Positions 35,079 through 44,203 of a stretch of DNA of 64,000 nt are shown here, in pieces. Source of the stretch: Anaerocolumna sp. AGMB13025 (GTDB lineage: Bacteria > Bacillota > Clostridia > Lachnospirales > Lachnospiraceae); assembly GCF_029689925.1 (NCBI RefSeq), contig NZ_CP121445.1, forward strand, positions 3,766,501-3,830,500, in the 5' to 3' direction. The notes under the pieces were generated by a model. The model did no database searches. It saw only the letters and a list, made by a program, of their open reading frames with translations, and had not been told where the DNA came from. Each line of letters starts with the position of its first letter. Position 1 is the first letter of the stretch. The position numbers were made by a program, and so were the translations under genes.

Positions 35079-35984
35079 CTATAGCTCATATGGCGTCACC
35101 TGATATACATAATAATTCAACCAATTCGTATACATCGCATTCGCATGCGCCCGCCAGGTTAAGCTGGGCTTATTATCATCTATATCATTCGGATAATAAT
35201 TCACCGGCAACTGTATGTCAAGACCTTTTCCCTTGTCCCGCTTATACTCTTTATCCAGGGTTATCCGGTCATATTCCGGATGTCCCATTACGAATATCTG
35301 CCTGCCTTCATCAGCTATCACGATAAATACTCCTGCTTCTTCCGATTCAGCTAGTATGGTCAGGTTCGGATTACTTTCGATATCCTCTCTGGATACGGTA
35401 GTATGTCTGGAGTGAGGGGCATAAAAAATATCGTCAAACCCTCTTACAAATGGTTCTTTACGATTTAATACCTTGTGAAGAAATACACCGAACATTTTTT
35501 CCTCTAAGGGAACTTTGCGGATACCATAATGATAATATAGTCCTGCCTGTGCTCCCCAGCAGATATGAAGGGTGGAGGTGACGTTAGTTTTTGACCACTT
35601 CATGATCTCAACTAGCTCCTCCCAGTAGTTTACTTCTTCAAATTCCATCTGTTCCACCGGAGCCCCTGTAATTATCAGTCCGTCAAATCTCAGATTTTTG
35701 ACCTCTTCATACGTTTGATAAAACTGATCCAGATGGCTGGCAGCCGTATTTTTTCCAACATAGGAACCTGTTGTTAAAAAAGTTACATCAACCTGCAAAG
35801 GGGTATTGGACAAACTACGCAGCAACTGAACCTCTGTGTCCTCCTTAAGAGGCATGAGATTTAATATTGCAATCTTAAGAGGACGTATATCCTGATGCAT
35901 GGCTCTTTTCTCATCCATCATGAATATATTCTCATCTTCCAATATCTTTTTTGCCGGCAAATCGCTTTGTACTTTTATAGGCAT
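35079..35984 (-). CDS. metA: Homoserine O-acyltransferase MetA (predicted acetyl-CoA specific)
   Basis: A 301-residue MetA that acylates homoserine, the first committed step of methionine synthesis. The catalytic Cys142 is in HICWGAQAG, and the His/Glu partners lie in the expected C-terminal region (the MGHPEYD motif). Residue 111 is Glu (GAPVE). In the MetA family, Glu at this position is reported to favour acetyl-CoA, as in Bacillus, and Gly to favour succinyl-CoA, as in E. coli. So the product is probably O-acetylhomoserine. Monocistronic; no SAM or T-box riboswitch was seen upstream. Its 3' end borders the accessory island. Confidence 0.93.
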   Translation of the reverse strand: MPIKVQSDLPAKKILEDENIFMMDEKRAMHQDIRPLKIAILNLMPLKEDTEVQLLRSLSNTPLQVDVTFLTTGSYVGKNTAASHLDQFYQTYEEVKNLRFDGLIITGAPVEQMEFEEVNYWEELVEIMKWSKTNVTSTLHICWGAQAGLYYHYGIRKVPLEEKMFGVFLHKVLNRKEPFVRGFDDIFYAPHSRHTTVSREDIESNPNLTILAESEEAGVFIVIADEGRQIFVMGHPEYDRITLDKEYKRDKGKGLDIQLPVNYYPNDIDDNKPSLTWRAHANAMYTNWLNYYVYQVTPYEL

Positions 35985-36091
35985 ATCATCACCATCTTTT
36001 CTTTTATATTTTATTTATCTTAACAGTAGTGCTTGTCATAATTAAACTTATAAGACAATGCGGATATAAGGCATACCAGTTCCTATTTGGT

Positions 36092-38050
36092 TTACTTTAT
36101 TAACTCAAGAAATTCTACTTCTGTTATAACTGGAATACCTAATTCTTTTGCTTTTTTATTCTTTGAGGAGTTTGATAAGTTATCATTGTTAATCAAATAA
36201 TCCGTTTTCGCAGTTACAGATCCAGTCACTTTACCGCCCTTTTGTTCAATGACTTCTTTTAATTCATTCCGATTGGTAAAATGCTCTACGGAACCGGTGA
36301 TTACAAAAGTCTTACCGGTTAAAATAAGATTCTCCTCTGTTTTTTCCGTCTGTTCAAACCTGATTTCTTTTAACAGGTCATCTACGATAAGCTGATTCTC
36401 TTCCTTTTGGAAGAATTCCAGGAAAGTATCAGCAATTACACCGCCGACTCCTGGTATAGTAAGCAGATTCTCTTTTTCGGCGTTTCTAACTGCTTCAAAA
36501 TTATTGTGGAATTCTTTACAGATTAGTTTTGCGTTGGAAAGACCGATATTCTGTATTCCTAAACTGTATAAAAATTTTGCAGTTGTCGTATCTCTGGCTT
36601 TCTCTATAGAAGCAATCAGATTTTGATAAGATTTATCACCAAAACCTTCCATTGTTACAATTTCCTCTTTATACTGTGTTAAATGAAACAGGTCCGCCAG
36701 TTCGTGAATCATACCTTTAGCAATGAATTTTTCAATGGTTGCTTCTGACAATCCCTCCATATTCATGGCATCCCGGCTGACAAAGTGGGTAAATGATTTT
36801 ATTTTTTTTGCCAGACAGTCCGGATTGGTACAATACAAGGATTTTACATCATTTTCCTGTTTAATCTGGGTTGGATGATTGCAAACCGGACAGTTCATTG
36901 GAATCTCTACATGACCGCTTCTTGTTAAATTCTCCGCTATCTGTGGAATTATCATGTTTGCCTTATATACCTGGAGGGTATCCCCTAACCCAAGCTCCAG
37001 AGCTTCCATTATACTAATATTGTGGATGCTTGCACGGCTAACGGTAGTACCTTCCAGCTCAACGGGCTCAAAAACTGCAATGGGGTTGATAAGTCCTGTT
37101 CTGGAAGCACTCCACTCGATTTCCGTTAGTTTTGTTTCCCTTATTTCATCCACCCATTTAAAGGCAATGGAGTCTCTTGGGAACTTGGCAGTTGTGCCAA
37201 GGGATCTTCCGTATGCAATATCCTCATAAATTAGTACCAGACCATCCGAAGGGAAATCATTATTGGCAACCTGCTCAGAAAACCACATGACCGTAGCTTC
37301 CAGATTCTCTTTCGTCACCATTTTGCTTTCTACTGTATCAAAGCCTAAATTTTTCAACCACAATAACTGTTCGTTTCTGGAGTTTTTAAAGTCAACCTCT
37401 CCGCCCGTACTTACTAAATGAAAGGCAAAAAAGTGAACTTTTCTTTTCGCGGTTATTTCATTGTTCAGCTGTCTTACGCTACCGCTGCAGAGATTTCGGG
37501 GATTCTTATATTTGGCATCTACATCTTCAATTTCAGCATTTATTTTCTCAAAATCGGAATATTTGATAACAGCTTCTCCCCGCAGCACTAAATCTCCGGT
37601 ATAGGTTATATTCAGGGGTATATTTTTAAATACCCTGGCATTATTGGTTATTACTTCACCATATTCTCCATTACCTCTGGTAACGGCACTGAATAATTTA
37701 CCTGCTTTATACGTTAGAACAATGGTGAGTCCGTCTAATTTCCAGGATAACAGACCGGATTGATTTATAAGCCAGTCCTTTAAAGTCTCTACTTCCTTAG
37801 TCTTATCCAGGGACAGCATTGGTGCATCATGTCTTACCTTAGGAAGTTCGCTTAAGATTTCATATCCAACATGGATGGATGGACTATCGGATAAGATGAT
37901 ACCTGTCTCTTTCTCCAATGCCTGCAATTCATCATAGAGGGCATCATACTCAAAATTACTCATAATTTCCCGATTTTCCTGATAGTATGCTTTACCAGCT
38001 TCATTTAACAGACTAACCAGTTCTTTTATTCTGTCCAAGTTATTTCCCAT
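36092..38050 (-). CDS. ligA: NAD-dependent DNA ligase LigA
   Basis: A 652-residue ligase that seals nicks during replication and repair using NAD+. Domains in order: Ia (about 1-65, with YDALYDELQALE), the adenylation domain with the nucleotidyl Lys in SWKLDGL, an OB fold, a four-Cys zinc finger (CPVCNHP, then YCTNPDC), a helix-hairpin-helix region (about 440-560) and a C-terminal BRCT domain (about 575-650). Length is close to the usual 660-680. The KxDG motif reads KLDG in a slightly divergent setting (family usually KIDG), as in several Clostridial ligases. A GGGAG site precedes ATG 38050. Confidence 0.95.
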   Translation of the reverse strand: MGNNLDRIKELVSLLNEAGKAYYQENREIMSNFEYDALYDELQALEKETGIILSDSPSIHVGYEILSELPKVRHDAPMLSLDKTKEVETLKDWLINQSGLLSWKLDGLTIVLTYKAGKLFSAVTRGNGEYGEVITNNARVFKNIPLNITYTGDLVLRGEAVIKYSDFEKINAEIEDVDAKYKNPRNLCSGSVRQLNNEITAKRKVHFFAFHLVSTGGEVDFKNSRNEQLLWLKNLGFDTVESKMVTKENLEATVMWFSEQVANNDFPSDGLVLIYEDIAYGRSLGTTAKFPRDSIAFKWVDEIRETKLTEIEWSASRTGLINPIAVFEPVELEGTTVSRASIHNISIMEALELGLGDTLQVYKANMIIPQIAENLTRSGHVEIPMNCPVCNHPTQIKQENDVKSLYCTNPDCLAKKIKSFTHFVSRDAMNMEGLSEATIEKFIAKGMIHELADLFHLTQYKEEIVTMEGFGDKSYQNLIASIEKARDTTTAKFLYSLGIQNIGLSNAKLICKEFHNNFEAVRNAEKENLLTIPGVGGVIADTFLEFFQKEENQLIVDDLLKEIRFEQTEKTEENLILTGKTFVITGSVEHFTNRNELKEVIEQKGGKVTGSVTAKTDYLINNDNLSNSSKNKKAKELGIPVITEVEFLELIK

Positions 38051-38097
38051 TACATTCTCCCATTCTTTGTCCTAAGGAAAAGATGGGGTGTAAAGTA

Positions 38098-39435
38098 TCA
38101 TCTTCTTCCTCGTGACGGACTTTTCTCAAATTTTTTATATGATTTGTCAGAGGTCCTGGTCCGCATATTGCCTGATTTTGACTGACCTTTTCTGTTTTCA
38201 GTATTTTTATTGTCACCTGTCGTGCTTTTAACAACCGGTTTACTCTTTAACTCAGTACGGGTATCCGATTTCTTATTACCCAAGGCTTTGTAATCCGAGT
38301 TTTTGTAGTCTGAGTTTTTGTTATTGGAGTTTTTATTATTGGAGTTTTTATTATTCAAACTTTCACTAATAGTGTTTTTATTATTCGAACTTTTGTAATT
38401 CAAGTTTTTACTAATCGTGCTTTTACTATTTGTGCTTCTACTATTTGTGCTTTTACTATTCGTGCTTTTACTATTCGTGCTTTTGTATTCTGCTTTATTA
38501 CTATCTATTTTTTTACTATCAGACTTTTTATTTTTCAAAGTTTTGTAATCCGATTTTACATAATCTGTTTTTTTATTAACTGGATTCTTATTCGGTGCTT
38601 TTATAGATTTATAGGTTCTTTTACTTTTCTGTTCCTGCTCCTCATCCGAAGCATCCTCCATAGAATTCCATAAAGTATCCGGGGTATTAACGGAATTACT
38701 GATTAACTCATTTAAGCCGCCAATTTCTTTTTCCGTTACATTGCGGTAACCGCCTACCTGCATGTATCCAAGATTTATATTCATGATTCTGGTTCTTTTT
38801 AATGTCAGTACTTTATAGCCGAAATATTCACACATTCGCCTGATCTGCCTGTTTAATCCCTGAGTAAGTACGATTTGGAAGGTCACTTTATCCAAAGCTT
38901 TTATCTCACAGGGTCTTGTTACCGTATCAAGGATTGGTACTCCGGCAGCCATTCCTTTTAAGAATTCTGAAGTAATGGCTTTATTAACCGTTACGATATA
39001 CTCTTTTTCATGATTATTACCGGCACGTAATATTTTATTTACGATATTACCATCGTTGGTAAGTAAGATTAATCCTTCTGATTCTTTATCCAGCCTTCCT
39101 ATGGGATAGATTCTTTTGCCATACTGTATAAAATCTATAATATTATCTTTTTCCCTTTTATCCGTTGTACAAACAATCCCTCTGGGCTTATTAAAAGCAA
39201 TCAAAACCAGGGTCTCATCTTTGTCTACCGGCTTTCCCGCTAACATAACCTTCTGTCCGGATTTTACCTTCGACCCCATAACGGCTGTAATGCCATCGAT
39301 TGTAACTTTACCTTCGGCTATATATTTATCAGCTTCTCTTCTAGAACATACACCTGCATCACTGAGATACTTATTTAATCTTACTTCTTCTGAGATTTCA
39401 TTACTCTCTAATAACTTTTTCGTCCTTTTTGCCAT
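38098..39435 (-). CDS. rluF: RluF/RluB-type pseudouridine synthase with a long repetitive tail
   Basis: A 445-residue 23S rRNA pseudouridine synthase. The N-terminal S4 RNA-binding domain (about 15-65, LNKYLSDAGVCSRREADKYI) is followed by the catalytic domain with the active Asp in GRLDKESEGL, and by QGLNRQIRRMCEYFGY. These match RluF, which modifies the 2604/2605 region in E. coli. Family members end near residue 240-290. Here about 160 more residues form a basic Ser/Asn/Lys-rich tail of 5-residue repeats (SKSTN, NNKNS), encoded by 15-bp DNA repeats at about 38290-38500. The tail is probably disordered and RNA-binding, and its length may vary between strains. Confidence 0.9.
   Translation of the reverse strand: MAKRTKKLLESNEISEEVRLNKYLSDAGVCSRREADKYIAEGKVTIDGITAVMGSKVKSGQKVMLAGKPVDKDETLVLIAFNKPRGIVCTTDKREKDNIIDFIQYGKRIYPIGRLDKESEGLILLTNDGNIVNKILRAGNNHEKEYIVTVNKAITSEFLKGMAAGVPILDTVTRPCEIKALDKVTFQIVLTQGLNRQIRRMCEYFGYKVLTLKRTRIMNINLGYMQVGGYRNVTEKEIGGLNELISNSVNTPDTLWNSMEDASDEEQEQKSKRTYKSIKAPNKNPVNKKTDYVKSDYKTLKNKKSDSKKIDSNKAEYKSTNSKSTNSKSTNSRSTNSKSTISKNLNYKSSNNKNTISESLNNKNSNNKNSNNKNSDYKNSDYKALGNKKSDTRTELKSKPVVKSTTGDNKNTENRKGQSKSGNMRTRTSDKSYKKFEKSPSRGRR
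38290..38505 (-). repeat. 15-bp coding repeats in the rluF tail
   Basis: Degenerate 15-bp units encode SKSTN and NNKNS pentapeptides in frame. The unit length is a multiple of three, so slippage changes the tail length without a frameshift. Confidence 0.75.
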
Positions 39436-39567
39436 CGTGGCTCCTTCTCTTCTCCGTTCAACTATACAGACCTTTAAAACATAGTCTGTGCGCTATTTAA
39501 GTATTATATCAGTCTCACTAAAAAAGTACAAGTAAAAACGTTGCTGTATCGTTGTTGGTTAATTCTT

Positions 39568-39612
39568 AAAAACAAGCATGAAAATTCGTTTATAACGTTT
39601 TTCATGCTTGTT
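39568..39612 (-). terminator. Terminator of the chemoreceptor gene
   Basis: AACAAGCATGAAAA (39571-39584) pairs with TTTTCATGCTTGTT (39599-39612). The minus strand continues in five U. It lies about 80 bp after the stop at 39694. Confidence 0.8.
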
Positions 39613-39693
39613 ATTTACTCGTATTAATTTTATTATCAAGTATCAGAATATCCGCTGTAATATGGATCTCTGTCACCTATCAATGCCAACCCA

Positions 39694-41436
39694 TTAAATG
39701 TGTTTAAACTTAAGGATTGCCTGACTTAGGTTATATACCGACCTGGTACTTTCCTCCAGCGCAGTTCTTAGTACTTCGGTTTCCTTCATTAAATTTTCAC
39801 TATTTTCTGCAACGGATTGTGTATTCTTTGAACTTTCACTGATGATTTCCGTTACACCATTAATGGTATTTACAATATTTGATATGGTTTGTGAAAGAAC
39901 CGCCGCCGTTTGTCTGAATTCCTTCATAATATCTTGTATGGTTCTGGCATCTAAATCATATTGTTCACCGGTGTCTACCATTTTAATATAATCTGTCATT
40001 ACCTGATTATCGATGAATTCCAATATGCGGTTGGAATCTGTTGCCATGTGTTGTACCGATTCCACCACAGAAGTGCTGATGTCTTGTATCTGATTAGCAG
40101 TTTCCTGGGATCTGCGGGCCAGATGACCGATTTCTCCTGCTACTACTGCAAAACCTTTTCCATGTTCCCCTGCTCTTGCTGCTTCTATCGAGGCATTTAA
40201 AGCAAGGAGGTTCGTCTGGGTGGTAATGTCAAGGATTGTGTTTGTTAACAGATTGATTTGCTCCACTTCTTTAGATTTCTCTATGGTGACTTTAAAGTTT
40301 TCTGAAATTTCCTGCAAAATAGTTTTAGTTGTACTTTGGGCGGTTTTTGAGGACTCCTTTAAGGACATGGCACGGGCACTGATTTCTTCTGCTAAAACAA
40401 CTCCTTTATCAGTCTTAACAGTCATATTGTCTAACATGTTTCCAATTTCTGAGGTAGAGTTGTTCACCGACTCATTATTGGCAGTGGTTTCTTCCATACC
40501 TGCTGACATTTCCTCCATAGAAGCAGAGTTATCTGCAATATTATCAATGACATGATTTAAACCGGATTCGAAGACCTGGAAATTAGAATCCATAGAAGCA
40601 GATACCTTATTAATATCCAATATGATATTTTGTAATGTACCAATAAAATCATTCATACCCTGTGCTAATTGACCGATTTCATCCTGATTCTTAAAATAAA
40701 CCCGTTTGGTTAAATCGCCTTCCCCATTTTCTATGGTTTTAGTTATATCTAGTAGCGATCGCTCTGTCTTTTTCAATGGTTTTACCAAAGAAATATGTAT
40801 AATAAACCAGGAAAATATCAGTATTATAACATTGACACAAGCTAATGCCAATGTAAAGTAATCAGAAAACTGTTTTGATTCCTCCAAGCTCTTTACCTGA
40901 ACCGCAACACTTTCTTTCAGTGCTGAACTTAATTTCCTTAAAGAATTAAACATAACAGTTGAAATGGGTGACATATTGTTATTAAATATTTGGTTTGCAC
41001 CGTCATTATCATACTGATTGGAAAGAGGCAGTGCCTGTTCCATATATTTATTATATTCACTAAACTTATCTCTTAGCTCCGAAATCTGGCTCTCGTACTC
41101 AGAGTCCTTATATCGTTCTAAGATATCATCCAGTGATGTTTTTATAACCTTACAACTGGAAGTAATGTAACCATCAAAAAGTTCTTTGGTATCCTTATCA
41201 TCTGCTGCAAACTGCTTAAGCGCCATACTATCTACAGCCAGCATATATTGATAGGTATTATCAAATGCTAATATGTCTTCCATCGTACCAGTAATGATAC
41301 CGTTAGATTTTTGATAGGTATTGTTTTGATTAATCCATGCTACTACAAGGGAAAGCATTGAAATTGTAAATACAAGTCCAATAATTAATAATACTTTAGT
41401 GCCAATTTTTACATTTTTTAGTTTTTTCATTTGCAT
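39694..41436 (-). CDS. Methyl-accepting chemotaxis protein
   Basis: A chemoreceptor of about 580 residues: transmembrane helix (about 10-32), four-helix-bundle ligand domain (about 33-190), second helix (about 192-212), HAMP (about 213-270) and a cytoplasmic signalling domain whose tip contains [22 protein letters not shown]. It would signal to CheA/CheW, which are not in this window. The GAGGAG site lies inside the first codons of the longest frame (ATG 41448), so ATG 41436 or 41430 is the likelier start. No ligand can be inferred. Monocistronic, with a terminator downstream. Confidence 0.93.
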   Translation of the reverse strand: MQMKKLKNVKIGTKVLLIIGLVFTISMLSLVVAWINQNNTYQKSNGIITGTMEDILAFDNTYQYMLAVDSMALKQFAADDKDTKELFDGYITSSCKVIKTSLDDILERYKDSEYESQISELRDKFSEYNKYMEQALPLSNQYDNDGANQIFNNNMSPISTVMFNSLRKLSSALKESVAVQVKSLEESKQFSDYFTLALACVNVIILIFSWFIIHISLVKPLKKTERSLLDITKTIENGEGDLTKRVYFKNQDEIGQLAQGMNDFIGTLQNIILDINKVSASMDSNFQVFESGLNHVIDNIADNSASMEEMSAGMEETTANNESVNNSTSEIGNMLDNMTVKTDKGVVLAEEISARAMSLKESSKTAQSTTKTILQEISENFKVTIEKSKEVEQINLLTNTILDITTQTNLLALNASIEAARAGEHGKGFAVVAGEIGHLARRSQETANQIQDISTSVVESVQHMATDSNRILEFIDNQVMTDYIKMVDTGEQYDLDARTIQDIMKEFRQTAAVLSQTISNIVNTINGVTEIISESSKNTQSVAENSENLMKETEVLRTALEESTRSVYNLSQAILKFKHI

Positions 41437-41594
41437 TTTACTCCTCATCTCAACTAGTTATTTTATATTACCTCCATTATTATACTATTATACCAAATTT
41501 ATGTAAACCTGTTTTCGACATTTATCGCCTTATCTCGATAATATTCTCACTCCAAATACCCTAAGACTCCGAACTTACCTATAAATCAGAACAA

Positions 41595-41616
41595 AGAGTC
41601 TGGCTCGCCAGACTCT
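41595..41616 (-). terminator. Hairpin 1 of the stacked-hairpin region
   Basis: AGAGTCTGG (41595-41603) and CCAGACTCT (41608-41616) form a perfect 9-bp stem with a CTCG/CGAG loop. The minus strand continues as TTTGTT, a possible terminator. Confidence 0.55.
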
Positions 41617-41617
41617 A

Positions 41618-41669
41618 GCGCTGACGCACTGTCACGACAGTGACAATCTTCCTTAAGTGCGTCATGCGC
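41618..41669. repeat. Hairpin 2: nested palindromes
   Basis: An outer stem pairs GCGC plus GACGCAC (41618-41629) with GTGCGTC plus GCGC (41657-41669). Inside it, CACTGTC (41627-41633) and GACAGTG (41636-41642) form a second palindrome, which shares three bases with the outer arm. It is GC-rich in an AT-rich spacer. Function unknown. Confidence 0.5.
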
Positions 41670-41689
41670 ATCCTGCCTGGAAGGCTTTT

Positions 41690-41730
41690 TTATTGCATAG
41701 GTAAGTTCGAAGAAGTTTCCTATGCAATAA
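41690..41730 (-). terminator. Hairpin 3
   Basis: TTATTGCATAGG (41690-41701) and CCTATGCAATAA (41719-41730) form a perfect 12-bp stem. The minus strand continues in a U run (complement of 41685-41691), so it may be a second tandem terminator. Confidence 0.6.
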
Positions 41731-41732
41731 AA

Positions 41733-41763
41733 ATAGGTCTATCCAAATACTGGATAGACCTAT
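41733..41763 (-). terminator. Hairpin 4, terminator of the 41817-42587 gene
   Basis: A perfect 13-bp stem (41733-41745 with 41751-41763) around a 5-nt loop, followed on the minus strand by UUUUUAUU. It is about 55 bp after the stop codon of the gene at 41817. Confidence 0.8.
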
Positions 41764-41816
41764 CACTGACTTTATTCATGTATACATATTCCGTAATATT
41801 AATTTTTATTATTAAT

Positions 41817-42587
41817 TTAGTTATTCATTGTAAGTTTCTTAGCTGATTCTTCAAGCTTTGAATAGAATTCTGATAAAGCATTGTCGTTCTTAACAGCTTT
41901 CTCAAGTTTACTATTAACATCATAAATCAAATTCATAACCTGTTCGGAATCTCTGACTTCATCCAGGTACTTTTCTGTGTTTTGATCGATTTCACCAAGG
42001 TAAATATACGGTTCACCTTTTTCATCGGTTTTAACATAGAATTCGTTCATAGCCGGGGCAAGTGTATCTATGCTGGTAAATTTAACTTCATGATAAGCAT
42101 ATACAATATAGGAACCTTCTTCCGGACCTTTTTGGGTATAACAAGTGATATTCTTGTATCCTTCGATATATTTGGTTTTTCTTTCAATATCTTTTAAATC
42201 AATAAAATCAACATTATTCACTAAGGGTTTAAACTTATCAATTTTCTTGCCTAATTTCGCATTCAGATAACTTTTGATTAATTTATTGATTTCTTTGTTG
42301 GCATTCTTTTCTAATGCATCCGTGGGAACAGCTAAGGCCGTATCTTCCTGGGTTTGAGGTTCTACTGTGGGGGTTGGAGTCGCTGATGGTAATATGGATG
42401 CGGATTGAACGTCCGCATTACTAATATTCTGCTTAGCTTCTGCCTTTGATGCTACTCTTTTCATGCTTGAATTTTCTACTGGTGTAGTGTTCTTTTCCTG
42501 TGGTCTGGAGATAGAAAATGTAACTAAACCAATCCCCATTGTACACATAGTAACCATTACAACCAATTTTTTATATTTAAGTTTCAT
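41817..42587 (-). CDS. Putative secreted or membrane-anchored protein
   Basis: A 256-residue protein that I do not recognise as a named family. The N-terminus is a signal or anchor (KKLVVMVTMCTMGIGLVTFS). A Ser/Thr/Pro-rich linker follows (about 60-85, with SATPTPTVEP), then a compact C-terminal domain of about 165 residues with alternating helix and strand resembling an NTF2/SnoaL-like fold (Lys- and Asp-rich, YIVYAYHEVKFTSI). An AAAGGAG site precedes ATG 42587. It is probably an extracytoplasmic protein held at the membrane. Monocistronic, with up to three hairpin terminators downstream. Confidence 0.7.
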   Translation of the reverse strand: MKLKYKKLVVMVTMCTMGIGLVTFSISRPQEKNTTPVENSSMKRVASKAEAKQNISNADVQSASILPSATPTPTVEPQTQEDTALAVPTDALEKNANKEINKLIKSYLNAKLGKKIDKFKPLVNNVDFIDLKDIERKTKYIEGYKNITCYTQKGPEEGSYIVYAYHEVKFTSIDTLAPAMNEFYVKTDEKGEPYIYLGEIDQNTEKYLDEVRDSEQVMNLIYDVNSKLEKAVKNDNALSEFYSKLEESAKKLTMNN

Positions 42588-42801
42588 TGTATTCTCCTTT
42601 ATTTAAACAACAGCCAACATTTCATATCCTTTTCCTATAATAACAAATTTTTGAAAAAATTGCAATACATTTATTATTTCTTACCGTAATAAATTTAATA
42701 ATTATGTAACAATTTATGGCAGATTATGTCTTAAAAACTTTTTTTTAAAAATTAAAAAAACTTCTTGCTCATTTGCAATTTTTCAGGTACAATATGTCTA
42801 T

Positions 42802-42874
42802 GCATCTGTAGCTCAGTGGATAGAGCAGAAGCTTCCGAAGCTTCGTGTCGGGGGTTCGAGTCCCTTTAGGTGCA
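42802..42874 (+). tRNA. tRNA-Arg (anticodon CCG)
   Basis: A 73-nt cloverleaf: acceptor GCATCTG with TAGGTGC, D arm GCTC/GAGC with AGTGGATA loop, anticodon stem GAAGC/GCTTC around TTCCGAA (anticodon CCG, reading CGG), and T arm with TTCGAGT loop. CCA is not encoded. A run of six T follows immediately. It stands alone. Confidence 0.95.
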
Positions 42875-42880
42875 TTTTTT

Positions 42881-43386
42881 GTTGCCATAAACTAGTAGCA
42901 GATATCTTAAAGTCCTTGATTTTACTTACCTCGAAGCGGTAACATTACCACCTTTTTAAGACTTTTTGATGTCTGCTTATTAATAAAATTCTATCTACTT
43001 TTACATGGTTTAACTCTTGACTTGAGAATAGTTATGTTTCTATTTAAACTGATTTCGCTGAATTCAAACTATAATCCAATGAGATTATTTCTTAATAACC
43101 CGTTCTATTGGTGTAAAATGAATTACTACTCTCCTCTAAATCACAATTTAGACTAATGTAGTAATACTTATCGTGTATCTGCTATTAATACTAGTTATAA
43201 AATATTAGTTTTAAAATATTAGTTCTTCCTAAAAAGAATGTGCCCCCAACGCAGTAAGCTAAGTTGACAAAAGCTTTACCCTCAAGTGCACATCCAGTTT
43301 AGACAAATACCATTTCTGTGTTTTAAGTTGACGCCATAATACGTTTAGCCAGGGCATTCCGTCTGATTATATACACTTTACAGACC
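42881..43386. other. Intergenic region after tRNA-Arg, no gene seen
   Basis: These 506 bp carry no frame with a ribosome binding site. An imperfect inverted repeat with ends AGCAGATATC (about 42897) and GATGTCTGCT (about 42969) is present. I see no integrase or att-like duplication of the tRNA 3' end. Confidence 0.4.
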
Positions 43387-44097
43387 TTATGCAAACAAAT
43401 CACCGGAAGTTTTCTGGTGCAATTTAATATAGATATTCAATTTATCACTGCTCATATCATAATTAGCCAGTATTATTTCCTTAATATCCTTTGCACCTTG
43501 TGCACTCAGCTGCCTTTCCAGCCATTTTTCATCCTTTCCGGAAGCTTTTAAATTATCCTTTAGGATTTTACCGTCTATGATTATGTTCGCCAGAATATCA
43601 TTTTGCTGTGGATTTAAATTAAGATCGGAGGGTGTAACCGGACGATGCATTACAGCAGGGATAATACTTAATTTCCCATTGGTTTCAAGAATTGCCGTGT
43701 GTATTTCTTCCAGATCAAAATAACCGCTGGCTCTGCACATAGACTGGAATTCATTAATATCAATCTTAGCCCTCATTAAGTTTTTTTCATATAATTGACC
43801 CTTCTGATATAACAACAGGGTATGCCCTTCAAAAAATCTTCGTAGTTTTATAGATTTACAGGTGGAATATGATATAAGAAAAGATATTACAGCATAAACT
43901 ATCATTGCTGTCAATGGCTTTAAGTAATCACCCTCCAGCGAAGTTGCCATTTCAGCAGCTATGGAACCTATTGTAATACTGTTAATATAGTCAAACATAC
44001 TTAGTTCAGACATTTCCCGATCGCCCATTAACTTTGTTAAGACAAAAAGCGCAACAATAGATCCAAGGGACACGATGACGATTTTTAACAGCTCCAT
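43387..44097 (-). CDS. DUF421 (YetF-like) membrane protein
   Basis: A 236-residue protein of the YetF/YrbG (DUF421) family: about three N-terminal helices (residues 1-85) with the family phrase MFDYINSITIGSIAAE, then a soluble domain of about 150 residues. B. subtilis members include the SpoVA-linked YetF/YdfR proteins. Biochemical function is unknown, with a spore-related role in some members. An AGGAGG site precedes ATG 44097. It lies 106 bp downstream of the DUF5688 gene in the same direction. Confidence 0.88.
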   Translation of the reverse strand: MELLKIVIVSLGSIVALFVLTKLMGDREMSELSMFDYINSITIGSIAAEMATSLEGDYLKPLTAMIVYAVISFLISYSTCKSIKLRRFFEGHTLLLYQKGQLYEKNLMRAKIDINEFQSMCRASGYFDLEEIHTAILETNGKLSIIPAVMHRPVTPSDLNLNPQQNDILANIIIDGKILKDNLKASGKDEKWLERQLSAQGAKDIKEIILANYDMSSDKLNIYIKLHQKTSGDLFA

Positions 44098-44203
44098 TAT
44101 AATTTCCTCCTATCGTTAATAAATAAATTCTCTGAAAGATAGGATATGCCAAAGCAAGAAAAATATTTATAACACTTCGTAATTATGTTAATTTAGAACA
44201 GTA

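Noticed and set aside
35985-36091. SAM or T-box riboswitch upstream of metA
   Set aside because: The leader is short and contains none of the conserved SAM-I or T-box segments.
43230-43350. Minus-strand open stretch that looked like a transposase remnant
   Set aside because: Only about 25 codons before a stop, with no recognisable motif; not distinguishable from chance.
42802-43386. tRNA-Arg as an integration site
   Set aside because: The region after the tRNA has no integrase and no obvious repeat of the tRNA 3' end.
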